A stretch of 60,651 bases of DNA from Aphanothece sp. CMT-3BRIN-NPC111 (GCA_019359765.1 JAHHGU010000027.1:1-60651), one strand, 5' to 3'. Numbered from the stretch's first letter, positions 18,201-26,715 are shown. Translations and numbers: made by a program. The notes: generated by a model not told the origin, from the letters alone.

Positions 18201-18507
18201 CCTCTTGGGCCCACCATCTCAGCGCTAACCGCAAAACTAACCCCGCCAATGGATAGCCCTGCAAATGCTGGGGAATAACAAATTTTTGTCCCAGCCACAA
18301 TACTTGACGCCCAGCTTCCCAAGCAATATGCCCTTTAGCATTCAACTGCACAACTTGCCAATTCGATAAGTCAGACTGTGTTGCCGTGGCAATTGTCAGG
18401 TCAGCAGCGCAGTATTTCCAGCAGGTTTGAACGTTCACCTGAGTCAGCTGACGCAGTTTATCAATAGCGGTAATAATCGCAGCTGGGTGGGTCATGGAGT
18501 CGGTCAT
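15220..18507 (-). CDS. Alpha-mannosidase, glycoside hydrolase family 38
   Basis: The 1095-residue product has the GH38 layout: an N-terminal beta domain (about 1-230), the catalytic barrel, a helical bundle and a long beta-sandwich C-terminal half. The zinc site H250-A-H252-L-D254 precedes 'WLWPISETWEVA'. The catalytic nucleophile is Asp364 in 'WLPDSFGF', and 'GDHGGGPTRDM' follows. Family members remove alpha-mannose from glycans by a retaining mechanism. No signal peptide is seen, so it is probably cytoplasmic and used for glycan turnover. Met1 or Met5 could be the start. Just before the catalytic domain (residues about 233-244) the linker is encoded by a CTCAAAA heptamer tract, giving QTQNSKLKTQNS. 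Confidence 0.93.
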   Translation of the reverse strand: MTDSMTHPAAIITAIDKLRQLTQVNVQTCWKYCAADLTIATATQSDLSNWQVVQLNAKGHIAWEAGRQVLWLGQKFVIPQHLQGYPLAGLVLRLALRWWAQEAQIFINGQLVQEGDLFDCSTRILLSPSVTPGEEITVTLRLVSPGHDMGALVHSQLVYEAASDGRRPAFGDRGLEPGFIADELAVLQQYLSTFAPEKLDFLAAAVAEIDWEALPDHQTFERSLFTLRQNLLQTQNSKLKTQNSIHLVGHAHLDMAWLWPISETWEVAQRTFESVLKLSQEFPDLIFCHSTPALYAWIEEHRPDLFTAIQEQVASGHWEIVGGMWVEPELNLIAGESIVRQVLYGQRYVQAKFGQLSTVAWLPDSFGFCATLPQILKQGGIEYFVTQKLLWNDTTQFPYGTFLWQSPDGTQIFSLMSALIGESIEPIKMASYACDWEKQTLLKDSLWLPGVGDHGGGPTRDMLEVAQRWQQSPFFPHLKFTTAAAYLQHISNTSPSAPLPIWNDELYLEFHRGCYTSHADQKRWNRECEELLYQAELFASLATISVGTPYPQAELEDAWKKVLFNQFHDILPGTSIPEVFVEVNQAWQEAEQVGKEILETATRAIASQIILPPPPQPNARPIIIFNSLNWQRSEVVALSLPTPQSGVSWQIYDLAGQQLPSQLSEGTTLLFLATDIPSVGYRLFWLCPQEAVTVDNTTSNPRKGTKSQEHWHNKTSISLFDSHSEEGKIFTEKDWVLENELLRVTVDFKTGDLCSVFDKIHSREILNNTGGNELQAFQDSGQYWDAWNIDPNYAQHPLSATKLKSIQWIEQGPLQQRLRVVRQLGQSEFCQDYVLSANSPILKIATTVDWQERHVLVKAAFPLNLEADYATYEIPCGAIKRPTQPKNPAEQAKWEVPALHWADLSNHPPADAEKHEDDYGVSLLNDCKYGYDCQPQQLRLTLLRSPIWPDPEADQGIHEFTYALYPHSGSWQSAQTVRRGYELNLPLQVMLLPSLGENRGSLLPAVGQLLNLPAENLILMAFKQSEDNPQQWILRCYECHGEEAKLRLESDLGLSLAQEVDLLERPVTLPDLSPDGQTFKIQPWKISSFVVVGAE
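17777..17810. repeat. CTCAAAA heptamer tract inside the GH38 gene
   Basis: On the plus strand GAGTTTT is repeated four times plus six bases, equal to CTCAAAA on the coding strand. Three heptamers equal seven codons, so it reads through without a stop and gives an Asn/Gln/Lys-rich linker. Confidence 0.9.
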
Positions 18508-18591
18508 GTTTTCGCTTAAGATCAGGGCATTTACTATGTTTATTTTTTATTGGTAGGCGGAAGTTCTGTCCTCGTCCAAAAACTAACTACC

Positions 18592-20586
18592 ATGTCATCC
18601 CCTTCCCCCGGTCGCTATCAAAGCCGATTGTTTAATTTCCTCAATCGGCAAACTCAGCGCTTGAAAGACCAGTGCGATCGCGCCGTGCGACAAGTGAAAG
18701 TGACAACGGTTTGGGGAGTACAAATTGTTCTTTACCCAATTTACCTGCTGTTTCAAACTGGTCGATTAACTGGGCATCAATTTCAGCAAACGGCGCAGCA
18801 GAAATGGTGGCAATTGCAAGGGGCGAAATCATCCCACCTGGAAACGCCTCCAGAAGCAGACACGCCGATTCAGCGGGTGCTAAGCTTCGTTGATACTCAG
18901 GTTGAGGTGGCTGTAAACGAACTCCAACAGCTGACGCCAGCTTCAGAACAACCTATCACAGGATTGGCAGATATTGCCCTGATTAATCCTACGTCCGTAC
19001 TGATTAGTCCTGAAAACGCCAGCAGCGATTTATCGCCTCTAGACCAAACTCAAAACTCTGTACGGGCGGGTTTAGCAGATGAATTTGGGGTCGAAATAGA
19101 ACAATCCTTAATAAAACCCGCCCCTACAACTCAAAACTTTCTTCCTAGCGCTGGTAAGGTCATCGGTGGAGTTGCCTCGCTGTTAACCACACGCACTTTG
19201 GTATTGGTTACAGTTGATAATCAGATTTGGGATATTTTCACGCCCCAGCAGCAGGAAAAACTAAGGCAGCGCATTACCTGGGAAATTGCTGATTACTGGC
19301 GTCAAAGGCGATTGAGTGCTGGATTTGAGCGGCAATTTACGGGGCGGGTACCGATGTCCTCCCCAAAGCAATTATCCTCCAAAGATGCTGGGCGATCGCA
19401 TCTTTTACCCCCGGTGCGGCTTTTCTGGCGAGTCATGGCTTGGGTGCAGACTAGCCCAGTCGCGATCGCGGCAAATCTTTTTCAAGAATCTACCTTAGTG
19501 AGGAGTCAGGAGTTAGGAGAGAGGCATCAGGAGATAGGGGTCAGGATAAATTTATCCTTCATAACTGATCCTTTGGAACAATCATTGACTGTACTTGACC
19601 GTAGAGTGGCTGACTTAGAAGCACACCCATTACAGCCTGTTTCAGAAGTAACAAGTGTAATTACTCATCGCACTCAAGGACTGCTACAAAGACTACAGGC
19701 GCGGTTTAGTCAGCCGATTGAGCAAGCAACACCCCCACCGCAATCAGCGGCGATTGATAGCCCTGAAATTGATAATTTCAAAATTTACGCCTTAATTCGG
19801 GCGGGGGTTGACTACTTTTTTGGCGGGCGTGGCAGGCAATTGCCCGGAAATAATTCTCAGTCACCACAGGAAATTCCAGGTGATATAGCCAGTAAGGGGA
19901 ATTATCTCTCAGGAGAACAGTCTACCTCCTTGCCGCCAGATGTAGCATTTGATCCGCAACTGGTAGCAAGTGAAGAAGAAGAAGAAGATCCCTGGTTAAC
20001 CTGGGGTGACTTATTCGCCTATCCAGCTGCACCCACAAAAGGCAAGAGGCCAGAAGCTACACCCTCTAAGCCCCCCTGGAAAACGATTGAAGGCAAAAGG
20101 GAAAAGCCGAGAAACTGGATCGGTAGTTCCCCAGAAGTTGGTACTGGCGATGATTCCCTGTCAGATTTGCGATCGCAATTACCTGGAGAAACAAGAGTTA
20201 CGCCCTCTCTACCCAGTCATAGGAATGTACCTGCGCTTAATTCTCTCTTCAGTGGTATTAAGCGCTTTCTAACTCCCCAGCAAAATAATTTAGAGCGTCC
20301 CCAAGCGGCGGCTAACTCTAAACTGGCAGAACATCAACGCAGCGCTAATTCTGTTACCCAATCTCAGAGAAACTTAGATGCATCTGCGGATTTCCCAGCT
20401 ACTATAACTCCCCCTTCTCCAGATGCCCCTCTTGACCACACGCCGGACTGGATCGAAACTCAAGCTACCCCAACCGGATATGTAAAGCATCCCTTAGAGC
20501 GATTATTAGAGTGGTTAGATCGCGCCATGCTCTGGCTGGAACAGATGCTCGTAAAAATTTGGCGGCGTTTAACAAGTAAAAATTAA
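18592..20586 (+). CDS. Large hydrophilic protein of unknown function
   Basis: From ATG 18592 the product has 664 residues; the frame opens at a TTG (18550), but ATG gives a sensible basic N-terminus (MSSPSPGRYQSRLFNFLNRQ). Residues about 40-60 ('TTVWGVQIVLYPIYLLFQTG') form a possible membrane-associated segment, and the last 30 residues (LERLLEWLDRAMLWLEQMLV) an amphipathic helix. Between them the chain is Pro/Gln/Ser-rich and looks disordered, except for 'RTLVLVTVDNQIWDIFTPQQQEKLRQRITWEIADYW' near 200-240. No named domain is recognised; it is likely a cyanobacteria-restricted protein. A heptad DNA repeat (19501-19542) is read in frame. It is divergent from the mannosidase gene, with 84 bp between starts. 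Confidence 0.8.
   Translation: MSSPSPGRYQSRLFNFLNRQTQRLKDQCDRAVRQVKVTTVWGVQIVLYPIYLLFQTGRLTGHQFQQTAQQKWWQLQGAKSSHLETPPEADTPIQRVLSFVDTQVEVAVNELQQLTPASEQPITGLADIALINPTSVLISPENASSDLSPLDQTQNSVRAGLADEFGVEIEQSLIKPAPTTQNFLPSAGKVIGGVASLLTTRTLVLVTVDNQIWDIFTPQQQEKLRQRITWEIADYWRQRRLSAGFERQFTGRVPMSSPKQLSSKDAGRSHLLPPVRLFWRVMAWVQTSPVAIAANLFQESTLVRSQELGERHQEIGVRINLSFITDPLEQSLTVLDRRVADLEAHPLQPVSEVTSVITHRTQGLLQRLQARFSQPIEQATPPPQSAAIDSPEIDNFKIYALIRAGVDYFFGGRGRQLPGNNSQSPQEIPGDIASKGNYLSGEQSTSLPPDVAFDPQLVASEEEEEDPWLTWGDLFAYPAAPTKGKRPEATPSKPPWKTIEGKREKPRNWIGSSPEVGTGDDSLSDLRSQLPGETRVTPSLPSHRNVPALNSLFSGIKRFLTPQQNNLERPQAAANSKLAEHQRSANSVTQSQRNLDASADFPATITPPSPDAPLDHTPDWIETQATPTGYVKHPLERLLEWLDRAMLWLEQMLVKIWRRLTSKN
19501..19542. 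repeat. Six AGGAGTC-like heptamers within a coding region
   Basis: AGGAGTC, AGGAGTT, AGGAGAG, AGGCATC, AGGAGAT and AGGGGTC follow in exact 7-base phase inside the unknown 664-residue gene. Being 42 bases long, they keep the frame and encode RSQELGERHQEIGV. Heptamers of this form are typical intergenic repeats in filamentous cyanobacteria. Confidence 0.85.
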
Positions 20587-20790
20587 AAAAGTTATCTCAG
20601 ATATGGCACCTCTAACGGTCACAGACTGAAAGCCTGTCTCCGCAGCCTACAAAACCTCAATTTTTCATAGTTCGCGGACTTAGTTTATATAGCCGCAGGC
20701 TAAACTACAGTAACCCTCGGCGTACAACCCTCTCAGCAATTGGCGTAAGATATTCAATTATCAAACTTGGCTGATGAGAAGTTTAGATTA
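20587..20790. other. Intergenic stretch with a repeat-like segment
   Basis: Between converging genes, 20620-20715 carries short inverted elements (GACTGAAAGCCTGTC; TTAGTTTATATAGCCGCAGGCTAAACTA) of the sort scattered through cyanobacterial genomes. A related phrase (GGACTTTAGTCGCGGCTACACTA) appears at 29093-29115. No gene is seen. Confidence 0.4.
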
Positions 20791-22035
20791 TTAAGGGGAT
20801 ACCAAAACAGTGCCTGTAGGAGTGCCGTTACTCTTCCACAGCTGCGTTTCATCGTTTGAGTTATAGGCAGTAAAGAACAAGGTGCCATTGACGCTATTCA
20901 GGTTGTCCGGGTTGGAACTATTAGACCCTGGATTTATGTCCTTGAGCAGGATAGTACTTGTGCGAGTGCCATTACTCTTCCACAGCTCTCTTCCTGTGGC
21001 TGAGTTATAGGCAGTAAAGAACAAAGTGCCATTGACGTTTGTCATTTTTTGCACGTCAGAATTCTGACTACCTAATTGGATGTCCTTAAGCAGGATAGTT
21101 CCTGGGGCAGTACCATCACTCTTATATAGCTCCCTTCCGGTGGCTGAGTTATAGGCAGTAAAGTAGAGAGTCCCATCGACGTTAAACAGGTCATCTGGGC
21201 TGGAACTATTGACCCCTGGATTTATGTCCTTGACTAGAACAGTAACTGCGGCAGTGCCGTTACTCTTCCACAGTTCGCAGCTAGTAGTGCCGTTACAGGC
21301 AGCAAAGAACAAGGTGCCATTGACGTTAGTCAGGTTGTCTGGGTTGGAACTATTAGACCCTGGATTAATGTCCTTGAGCAGAACAGTGCTTGCAGGAGTG
21401 CCATTACTTTTCCACAGCTCCCTTCCCTGAGTTGAGTTATAAGCACTAAAGAACAAAGTGCCATTGACGTTGGTCATTTTTTGCACGTCAGAATTCTGAC
21501 TACCTAATTGGATGTCCTTAAGCAGGATAGTTCCTGCGGCAGTGCCATCACTCTTATATAGCTCCCTTCCAGTGGCTGAGTTATAGGCAGTAAAGTAGAG
21601 AGTCCCATTGACGTTAAACAGGTCACCTGGGCTGGAGCTATTGGAACCTGGATTTATGTCCTTGACTAGAACAGTACCTGCGGCAGTGCCGTTACTTTTC
21701 CACAGTTCGCAGTTAGTAGGGCTGTAGCTATTAGTACCGTTACAGGCAGTAAAGAACAAGGTGCCATTGACGTTGGTCAGGTTGGCTGGGAATGAGCTAC
21801 GATATCCGGGAATTATATCCTTAACTAGGACAGTACCTGCGTCAGTGCCGTTACTTTTCCACAGCTCGTATCCAGTGTCATCGTTATAGGCTGCAAAGTA
21901 CAGGGTGCCATTGACATAGACTGGCTTATAAGGGTCAAGAAAATTGGCAGCATGTACTTCTTTAAGTATTCCTAGAGAAAAAAGAGTTGCAGCAGCAGAC
22001 GAGGCAATGACAGACTTTAAGGGTCTTGAAATCAT
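20791..22035 (-). CDS. ELWxxDGT-repeat secreted protein
   Basis: The 414-residue product has a signal peptide (residues 1-30: basic start, hydrophobic 'SAAATLFSLGIL', cleavage near VHA-AN). Eight units of about 45-50 residues follow, each with 'VNGTLFF(T/S)AYN...ELWKSNGT...TVLVKDI(N)PG', matching the ELWxxDGT repeat family. Units 3-4 and 6-7 are nearly identical over about 100 residues, including 'LLKDIQLGSQNSDVQKMTNV', which points to a recent internal duplication. The function of such proteins is unknown; they form beta-propeller-like or extended beta repeats at the cell surface or periplasm. No C-terminal anchor is seen. It ends shortly after the last repeat and may have lost or gained units. 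Confidence 0.85.
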   Translation of the reverse strand: MISRPLKSVIASSAAATLFSLGILKEVHAANFLDPYKPVYVNGTLYFAAYNDDTGYELWKSNGTDAGTVLVKDIIPGYRSSFPANLTNVNGTLFFTACNGTNSYSPTNCELWKSNGTAAGTVLVKDINPGSNSSSPGDLFNVNGTLYFTAYNSATGRELYKSDGTAAGTILLKDIQLGSQNSDVQKMTNVNGTLFFSAYNSTQGRELWKSNGTPASTVLLKDINPGSNSSNPDNLTNVNGTLFFAACNGTTSCELWKSNGTAAVTVLVKDINPGVNSSSPDDLFNVDGTLYFTAYNSATGRELYKSDGTAPGTILLKDIQLGSQNSDVQKMTNVNGTLFFTAYNSATGRELWKSNGTRTSTILLKDINPGSNSSNPDNLNSVNGTLFFTAYNSNDETQLWKSNGTPTGTVLVSP

Positions 22036-22405
22036 TGTGCTTTATTTACCTCATTACTAATCTTAAATTTTTAAATAAAGTCTTCTTTAGAGTAGCATTT
22101 TAAAAAAAGCGAGGCTGGCTAATTTGATAATGCTTAATACTTTCCCGTTCTGTTTCCCAAAGTATCTCAGACAAAACTATTACATAAGAGCCATCTGTAT
22201 AATTTTTAATTGCTGAAGTTATACGTTATCTTATACACAATCTTATACATAGAGTTCGTAGAGAAGAATCTAACGAGAGTTGAGATAGAAAGTAAGGGTA
22301 AGCCGCGCATACCCTCTACTAGAAGAAACGTGCCACAGCATAAGTTTCGTTAATATGGATTGTGGCAAGCTTAAATTTTGGAACATTTAAACGCTTTTCT
22401 AACGA
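22036..22405. other. Intergenic stretch, nothing recognised
   Basis: These 370 AT-rich bases separate two same-strand genes. There are three spaced copies of CTTATAC-like words (about 22205-22250). No coding frame, hairpin terminator or RNA family was recognised. The promoter of the ELWxxDGT gene should lie near 22040-22100. Confidence 0.4.
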
Positions 22406-25009
22406 TCAGCGAGGAACACCTTGCACGACTGGGCGGACGTCGGAGCTAGATAAAGGATCTGCGTTACCCTCCCAGTTAAAGCCATTAATGCGAAAGCTAA
22501 TAGAACCCAGTTCTAGAACTGGGTTGTAGCGTAGGAGGATGTTGTAGGTGCGGCGGCTGTATTCCAGAAAATAATCGGTACTGATTTGCTCATCATTGTC
22601 TAAACTAATTGATGTTTGAATACCAAGGCGAAACGGGCCATAAATTTGCTGGTTGATGCCCGCAGAAAGCACTCTGGTATCAACAATACGGTCAAACAGG
22701 AAAGGAGATTCGCCGCCAGGGAAGATCTGAGAGTAGGTAATATTAAAACCCGTGTAGTCCAGAAAAGGTCGGGAAAAATGACCGAATTGACCTTGCAGCC
22801 CAATATTTCCACTGATAGAGTTCTGGCTGTCACCACTACTGTAACCAGTGCCGACGCCAGTGACGCCAGCATTCAATCGCAGGTAGGGAACCACAGGTAC
22901 TGGCGTGTAGCGCAATCCCTCGGTGGGGGTGGCTGGCAACCCTTTACCTTGCCAGAGTAAAAAGCCACGGTTGAGGGAGGCACTAGCTTGATAGCGACTG
23001 AGGCTGATGCGATTGTTTTCTCGGTTGGCTTCTAGCAAGTCTAAGCGGTCTGTTTCTGCGTTGATCAACTGAGCGCCTGCTTGATAGCTGAGACTGACGC
23101 CTGTTTGCCCCAAGTTAATTACAGGGGAAGTAAGGACAGCACCCAGACTACTTCTAACAGTTTGATACCCTAGGGAGCCGTTGAAGAGGCGATCGCGGTA
23201 GCTGTATTCCAAGCTCAGGGTATGGGGTCGATTAATGCCAATCGTCTGTTGTAGCCGCAGACTCGCCCGCAGTTCGTTTTCTATATTGTTAAGATCCAGA
23301 CTGGTAAGAACTCCAGATCCCCGCAATGTAGTTGTAGGGCTGAGTGTGGCATTAAGCCTTGCCCTAACACCAAAGGCATCTGGGTCAAAGTATTTGCCTT
23401 CCTCAACTGCCCTCTGGAGAAAAAACTGTGGTGTGACACGCAATCGCACAGCAGGAGTGTTAATCGGCTCAAAGTTTGCTCCCACAAACAGGCCCCCCCG
23501 TTCGCTGTTATCAATTCCGAAATTAATCGGACTAGCTTCCGTGGGACGCTGGTCAATGCCGATGCGATTTCGGAACAGCGGCACCTCCAAGCCTTGATCT
23601 AAAACTATGCGAGGTCGGCTGGTAACTACTTCGCTCTGAAGCGAGGAAAGCCGTCTAAATTGGGCTGAGTCTGTACGCAACTCGAATTCTGGCGGCGAAA
23701 AGGGATCGTTAGTAATCCGCACATTCGTGGCTAGCAAGCCGTCACCGTCGAAATTCACTTGTTCAGCTGAAAAGCGTAGCCGATTGATGGTACCACCCTG
23801 TTGTAGCCGTGGCTGGTTGGGAATGTTCCTCCTAGCCCCGATGCCAATTCCGAAGCCACCTTCGCTGGTTACCTGCTCTAGCGGTTGATTAGCGGCAATG
23901 CGATCGCTCAACGGTTGAGAAGGCACTGTGGCGGCACCGACATCATTAGGTAACGAAGGTGATAAATCTGCCCCAGCTGTGGGCTGGTAAAACTCGCCAC
24001 TGGCATTAAAGATAACGCCGCTATCCTGGGCAAAGTAATACTCAAAGCGATTACCTCGCAGCACCTGCTGCCCTCGCGTCAGCATAACGTTGCCTTCTGC
24101 GATCGCAATTCGATTTGGTAAGTTTACCTGTAGCTTGTCTGCATTCAGCACCGCTTGCTGAAAACGCATCACTACATTGCCTTCTGCCAGGATCGTTTGT
24201 CGCTCGGAGTCGTACTCCTGACTGTCAGCCGTTAATTCAACTGTCCCGCCCTGATTGCCAAAAGGAATTGGTACTGGAGTTTCTGTGTTAGGAGTCTGTT
24301 GCTGTGGTGGCTTATTTTGGGGTTGAGGCGCACTCTCGCTCGCGGGCGGATTTTGGGGTTGGGGCGCACTCTCGCTCGCGGGCGAATTTTGGGGTTGAGG
24401 CGCACTCTCGCTTGCTGGCGGATTTTGGGGTTGAGGCGCACTCTCGCTTGCTGGCGAATTTTGGGGCTGAGGCTCGCTCTCGCTTGCTGGCGGTACCGTG
24501 TTTTCTGTTGGTACCTGAATTTGAAATTCTCTAGCTTCTCCACCACGCTCTTGAGTCAGCAGACGGGTTACGCCTGATTTTTTACTACCTGAACTCAACA
24601 TCGGTAAGAAGACTACGGGTTGAAAATTGCCTCTTGCCTCTTCACCTGGCTCACCTGCTGCCTGCTTAGGGACAGGTTGAACATTCCCCATCCGGTTAAT
24701 GCCAGTTACAGCTTTAGCAGCAACCTGAATCGGTACAGGTACGTTGGCTATCCATTGTGCTTGTAAGGTGTTACTGCCAGATGAGACTTGTGGTGTCGGT
24801 GCGGGTAGAAGCGCGTAGCCTACAGAATAAGGCGAACCCAGCAAGGCGGCTATCTTAGCCGCTTTTAAAGGGGAAGACTCAGCTGCAAATGTTTCTCGCG
24901 GTGTCTGGGTAGGAACAGCTGTTAAAAAATCCGCTAGGCGTGTAACTTTTTGCGGCGGTAAAACTTGAACAATGGCTGGTGGTTCAGGCGGCGGGACTAG
25001 GTAGGGCAT
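22406..25009 (-). CDS. DUF3769 outer-membrane beta-barrel protein (LptD-like)
   Basis: The 867-residue product has a proline-rich N-terminus (MPYLVPPPEPPAIVQVLPPQ), a low-complexity linker, an OstA/LptA-like domain (about 245-350: 'VELTADSQEYDSERQTILAEGNVVMRF' and 'GNRFEYYFAQDSGVIFNASG') and a C-terminal barrel of alternating beta strands ending in 'SISFRINGFNWEGNADPL'. This layout is that of the cyanobacterial DUF3769 family, thought to be the counterpart of LptD in lipopolysaccharide assembly. The linker (about 172-236) holds five 12-residue units ASESAPQPQN(S/P)P encoded by 36-bp DNA repeats. No classical signal peptide is visible at this start, which is a known oddity of the family as I recall it. 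Confidence 0.82.
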   Translation of the reverse strand: MPYLVPPPEPPAIVQVLPPQKVTRLADFLTAVPTQTPRETFAAESSPLKAAKIAALLGSPYSVGYALLPAPTPQVSSGSNTLQAQWIANVPVPIQVAAKAVTGINRMGNVQPVPKQAAGEPGEEARGNFQPVVFLPMLSSGSKKSGVTRLLTQERGGEAREFQIQVPTENTVPPASESEPQPQNSPASESAPQPQNPPASESAPQPQNSPASESAPQPQNPPASESAPQPQNKPPQQQTPNTETPVPIPFGNQGGTVELTADSQEYDSERQTILAEGNVVMRFQQAVLNADKLQVNLPNRIAIAEGNVMLTRGQQVLRGNRFEYYFAQDSGVIFNASGEFYQPTAGADLSPSLPNDVGAATVPSQPLSDRIAANQPLEQVTSEGGFGIGIGARRNIPNQPRLQQGGTINRLRFSAEQVNFDGDGLLATNVRITNDPFSPPEFELRTDSAQFRRLSSLQSEVVTSRPRIVLDQGLEVPLFRNRIGIDQRPTEASPINFGIDNSERGGLFVGANFEPINTPAVRLRVTPQFFLQRAVEEGKYFDPDAFGVRARLNATLSPTTTLRGSGVLTSLDLNNIENELRASLRLQQTIGINRPHTLSLEYSYRDRLFNGSLGYQTVRSSLGAVLTSPVINLGQTGVSLSYQAGAQLINAETDRLDLLEANRENNRISLSRYQASASLNRGFLLWQGKGLPATPTEGLRYTPVPVVPYLRLNAGVTGVGTGYSSGDSQNSISGNIGLQGQFGHFSRPFLDYTGFNITYSQIFPGGESPFLFDRIVDTRVLSAGINQQIYGPFRLGIQTSISLDNDEQISTDYFLEYSRRTYNILLRYNPVLELGSISFRINGFNWEGNADPLSSSDVRPVVQGVPR
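24310..24495. repeat. 36-bp tandem repeat, about five copies, in the DUF3769 gene
   Basis: The unit contains TTTTGGGGTTGAGGCGCACT then CTCGCT(C/T)GCGGGCGGA-like sequence and repeats with few changes. It encodes a 12-residue Pro/Gln/Ser/Glu unit on the minus strand. The copies are similar enough to recombine, so copy number is likely variable. Confidence 0.85.
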
Positions 25010-25074
25010 TTTTCAACAACAAGGGTCGCACAAACAGTCCGGACGCATGACCTCAACCTCGCCGGATGTTGTCA

Positions 25075-25094
25075 GGGCGAGGCGTGCCTCGCCC
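25075..25094 (-). terminator. GC-rich hairpin after psbI
   Basis: GGGCGAGGC-GT-GCCTCGCCC is a perfect 9-bp stem, 34 bases past the psbI stop and ahead of the DUF3769 gene. No U tract follows. It resembles another small palindrome family of cyanobacteria and may work as a terminator or stabiliser. Confidence 0.5.
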
Positions 25095-25127
25095 CTAAAA
25101 TGGCCTGAGGCATGAAGCGATTGGTCT

Positions 25128-25244
25128 TTACTCCATATCCCGCCGTTTGGGGTTCCGCGCCGGATCGTTTGACAAAAAGCCAAACACGAATAAAAGCACG
25201 AAGAAAGCGACAACGGCATAAACAACGATCTTGAGAGTCACCAT
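25128..25244 (-). CDS. psbI: Photosystem II reaction centre protein PsbI
   Basis: A 38-residue ORF encodes [20 protein letters not shown] followed by [18 protein letters not shown]. This is PsbI throughout: one membrane helix (about 5-24) and the conserved 'FGFLS.DP.RNP.R.D' tail. PsbI binds D1 near the reaction centre and stabilises photosystem II assembly. A GGGAGA ribosome site precedes the ATG. The gene stands upstream of the DUF3769 gene on the same strand, with a GC-rich hairpin between. It is too short for usual ORF cutoffs, and longer ORFs in other frames overlap it. Confidence 0.97.
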   Translation of the reverse strand: MVTLKIVVYAVVAFFVLLFVFGFLSNDPARNPKRRDME

Positions 25245-25503
25245 ACTTATATCTCCCAGGGGATGAAAGCTTAACGTATCCGCATCGGCAGACGCGACAA
25301 CTTCCTATCATATATCCTCTTTGACCTGCGAAGGCGGCGATCGCGCTTAAACAGTCTTGCGGCTAGGGTAGGGGCGAGGATGAACAGATAGATATTTCTT
25401 GACCTGGGCGGCACAGTTATTAGAATCTGGACTAGTAAAGTGACGAGATACTGCTCATACAGGTTTCTTAATAAAGATTTTTTAGGGCTTGATTGTTGTA
25501 AAT

Positions 25504-26673
25504 ATGTTTGACAATTACGTGCAAAAACAATCTTCTCCAGAGATAGCTGCTCAACTGGATGTTCAACTCCGCAAGGTTTTCAAGGTCTTTAATGGAGAGA
25601 CAGCGGTTCGTGGTGTTGACCTCAACATTTACCAAGGAGAATTTTTCAGTATTCTCGGTCCCTCTGGCTGTGGCAAGACTACAACCCTACGTCTAATTGC
25701 TGGGTTTGAGGAGCCATCGGCAGGAGAGGTGTTGATTCAGGGGCAGCCAATGAATCATGTCCCACCTTACCGCCGTCCCGTAAATACAGTATTTCAGAGC
25801 TATGCTTTATTTAACCACTTGAATGTTCGGGAAAACATTGCTTTTGGGCTACAAATTAAAAAGCTACAGCGGTCGGAGATAGAATACCGAGTCCGAGAAG
25901 CGCTGAAGCTAGTCAAAATGGAAGCCTACGCTAATCGATATCCTTTCCAGATGTCCGGAGGACAGCAGCAACGGGTAGCTTTGGCACGGGCACTGGTGAA
26001 CAGACCAGCGGTGATTTTACTCGATGAACCGCTGGGGGCACTGGATTTAAAGCTACGCAAAGAAATGCAGGTAGAACTGTCTAATTTACATCAAAACTTA
26101 GGGTGGACATTTGTTCTGGTCACGCACGACCAAGAAGAGGCGTTGAGCCTTTCAGATCGGATTGCGGTGATGCGTGCAGGTAAAATAGAACAAATTGGCA
26201 CCCCGACGGAAATTTATGAGCGTCCCCGAACTGCATTTGTGGCAGATTTTATTGGGGACACGAATTTGTTTCAGGGACGTATAGAATCCTCTGATGTCTC
26301 ATCACTACAGATTGTGAGCAGCACTGGTTTGAAGATAGTTGTGCAACCACTGCCACCCCCCTCGAATGCTCCTAAAAAGGAAGAATTATTACTCTCGGAT
26401 GCTGCTAATGTTAAGCAGCAGGAAGTGGTGGTGAGCGTGCGTCCAGAGAAAATTAAACTTAGTCTCGATGCGCCCTCAGTGCCTGTAAACTGCTTTGAGG
26501 GACGGCTGAAGCATGTAATGTACCTGGGAACCCATATTCATTATGTGGTGGAGTTAATGACGGGCGATCGCCTCATGGTTAGGCAGCCAAACTCCAGTGG
26601 CAGTTTACCCAACTCTGACACTCCTATCTACATCTATTGGGCAGCCACAGATTGCCTAGCATTAAAAGAATAA
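25504..26673 (+). CDS. potA: Polyamine ABC transporter, ATP-binding protein PotA
   Basis: From ATG 25504 the product has 389 residues; an in-frame TTG at 25489 is a possible alternative. Walker A 'GPSGCGKTT' lies near 54-62, the signature 'MSGGQQQRVALARAL' near 150-164, Walker B 'VILLDEPLGALD' follows, and the switch histidine is in 'LVTHDQEEAL'. The C-terminal third is a TOBE domain ('VVVSVRPEKIKL' and on), as in PotA/FbpC-type importers. It energises uptake of spermidine/putrescine or a similar cation; substrate is inferred from potD, potB and potC downstream. A Ser/Pro-rich insert (about 285-310) in the regulatory domain is unusual but small. Confidence 0.93.
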   Translation: MFDNYVQKQSSPEIAAQLDVQLRKVFKVFNGETAVRGVDLNIYQGEFFSILGPSGCGKTTTLRLIAGFEEPSAGEVLIQGQPMNHVPPYRRPVNTVFQSYALFNHLNVRENIAFGLQIKKLQRSEIEYRVREALKLVKMEAYANRYPFQMSGGQQQRVALARALVNRPAVILLDEPLGALDLKLRKEMQVELSNLHQNLGWTFVLVTHDQEEALSLSDRIAVMRAGKIEQIGTPTEIYERPRTAFVADFIGDTNLFQGRIESSDVSSLQIVSSTGLKIVVQPLPPPSNAPKKEELLLSDAANVKQQEVVVSVRPEKIKLSLDAPSVPVNCFEGRLKHVMYLGTHIHYVVELMTGDRLMVRQPNSSGSLPNSDTPIYIYWAATDCLALKE

Positions 26674-26715
26674 AAATCGCTAATGGGTAATAGGTAAGAA
26701 TTTTACACTTCACTA

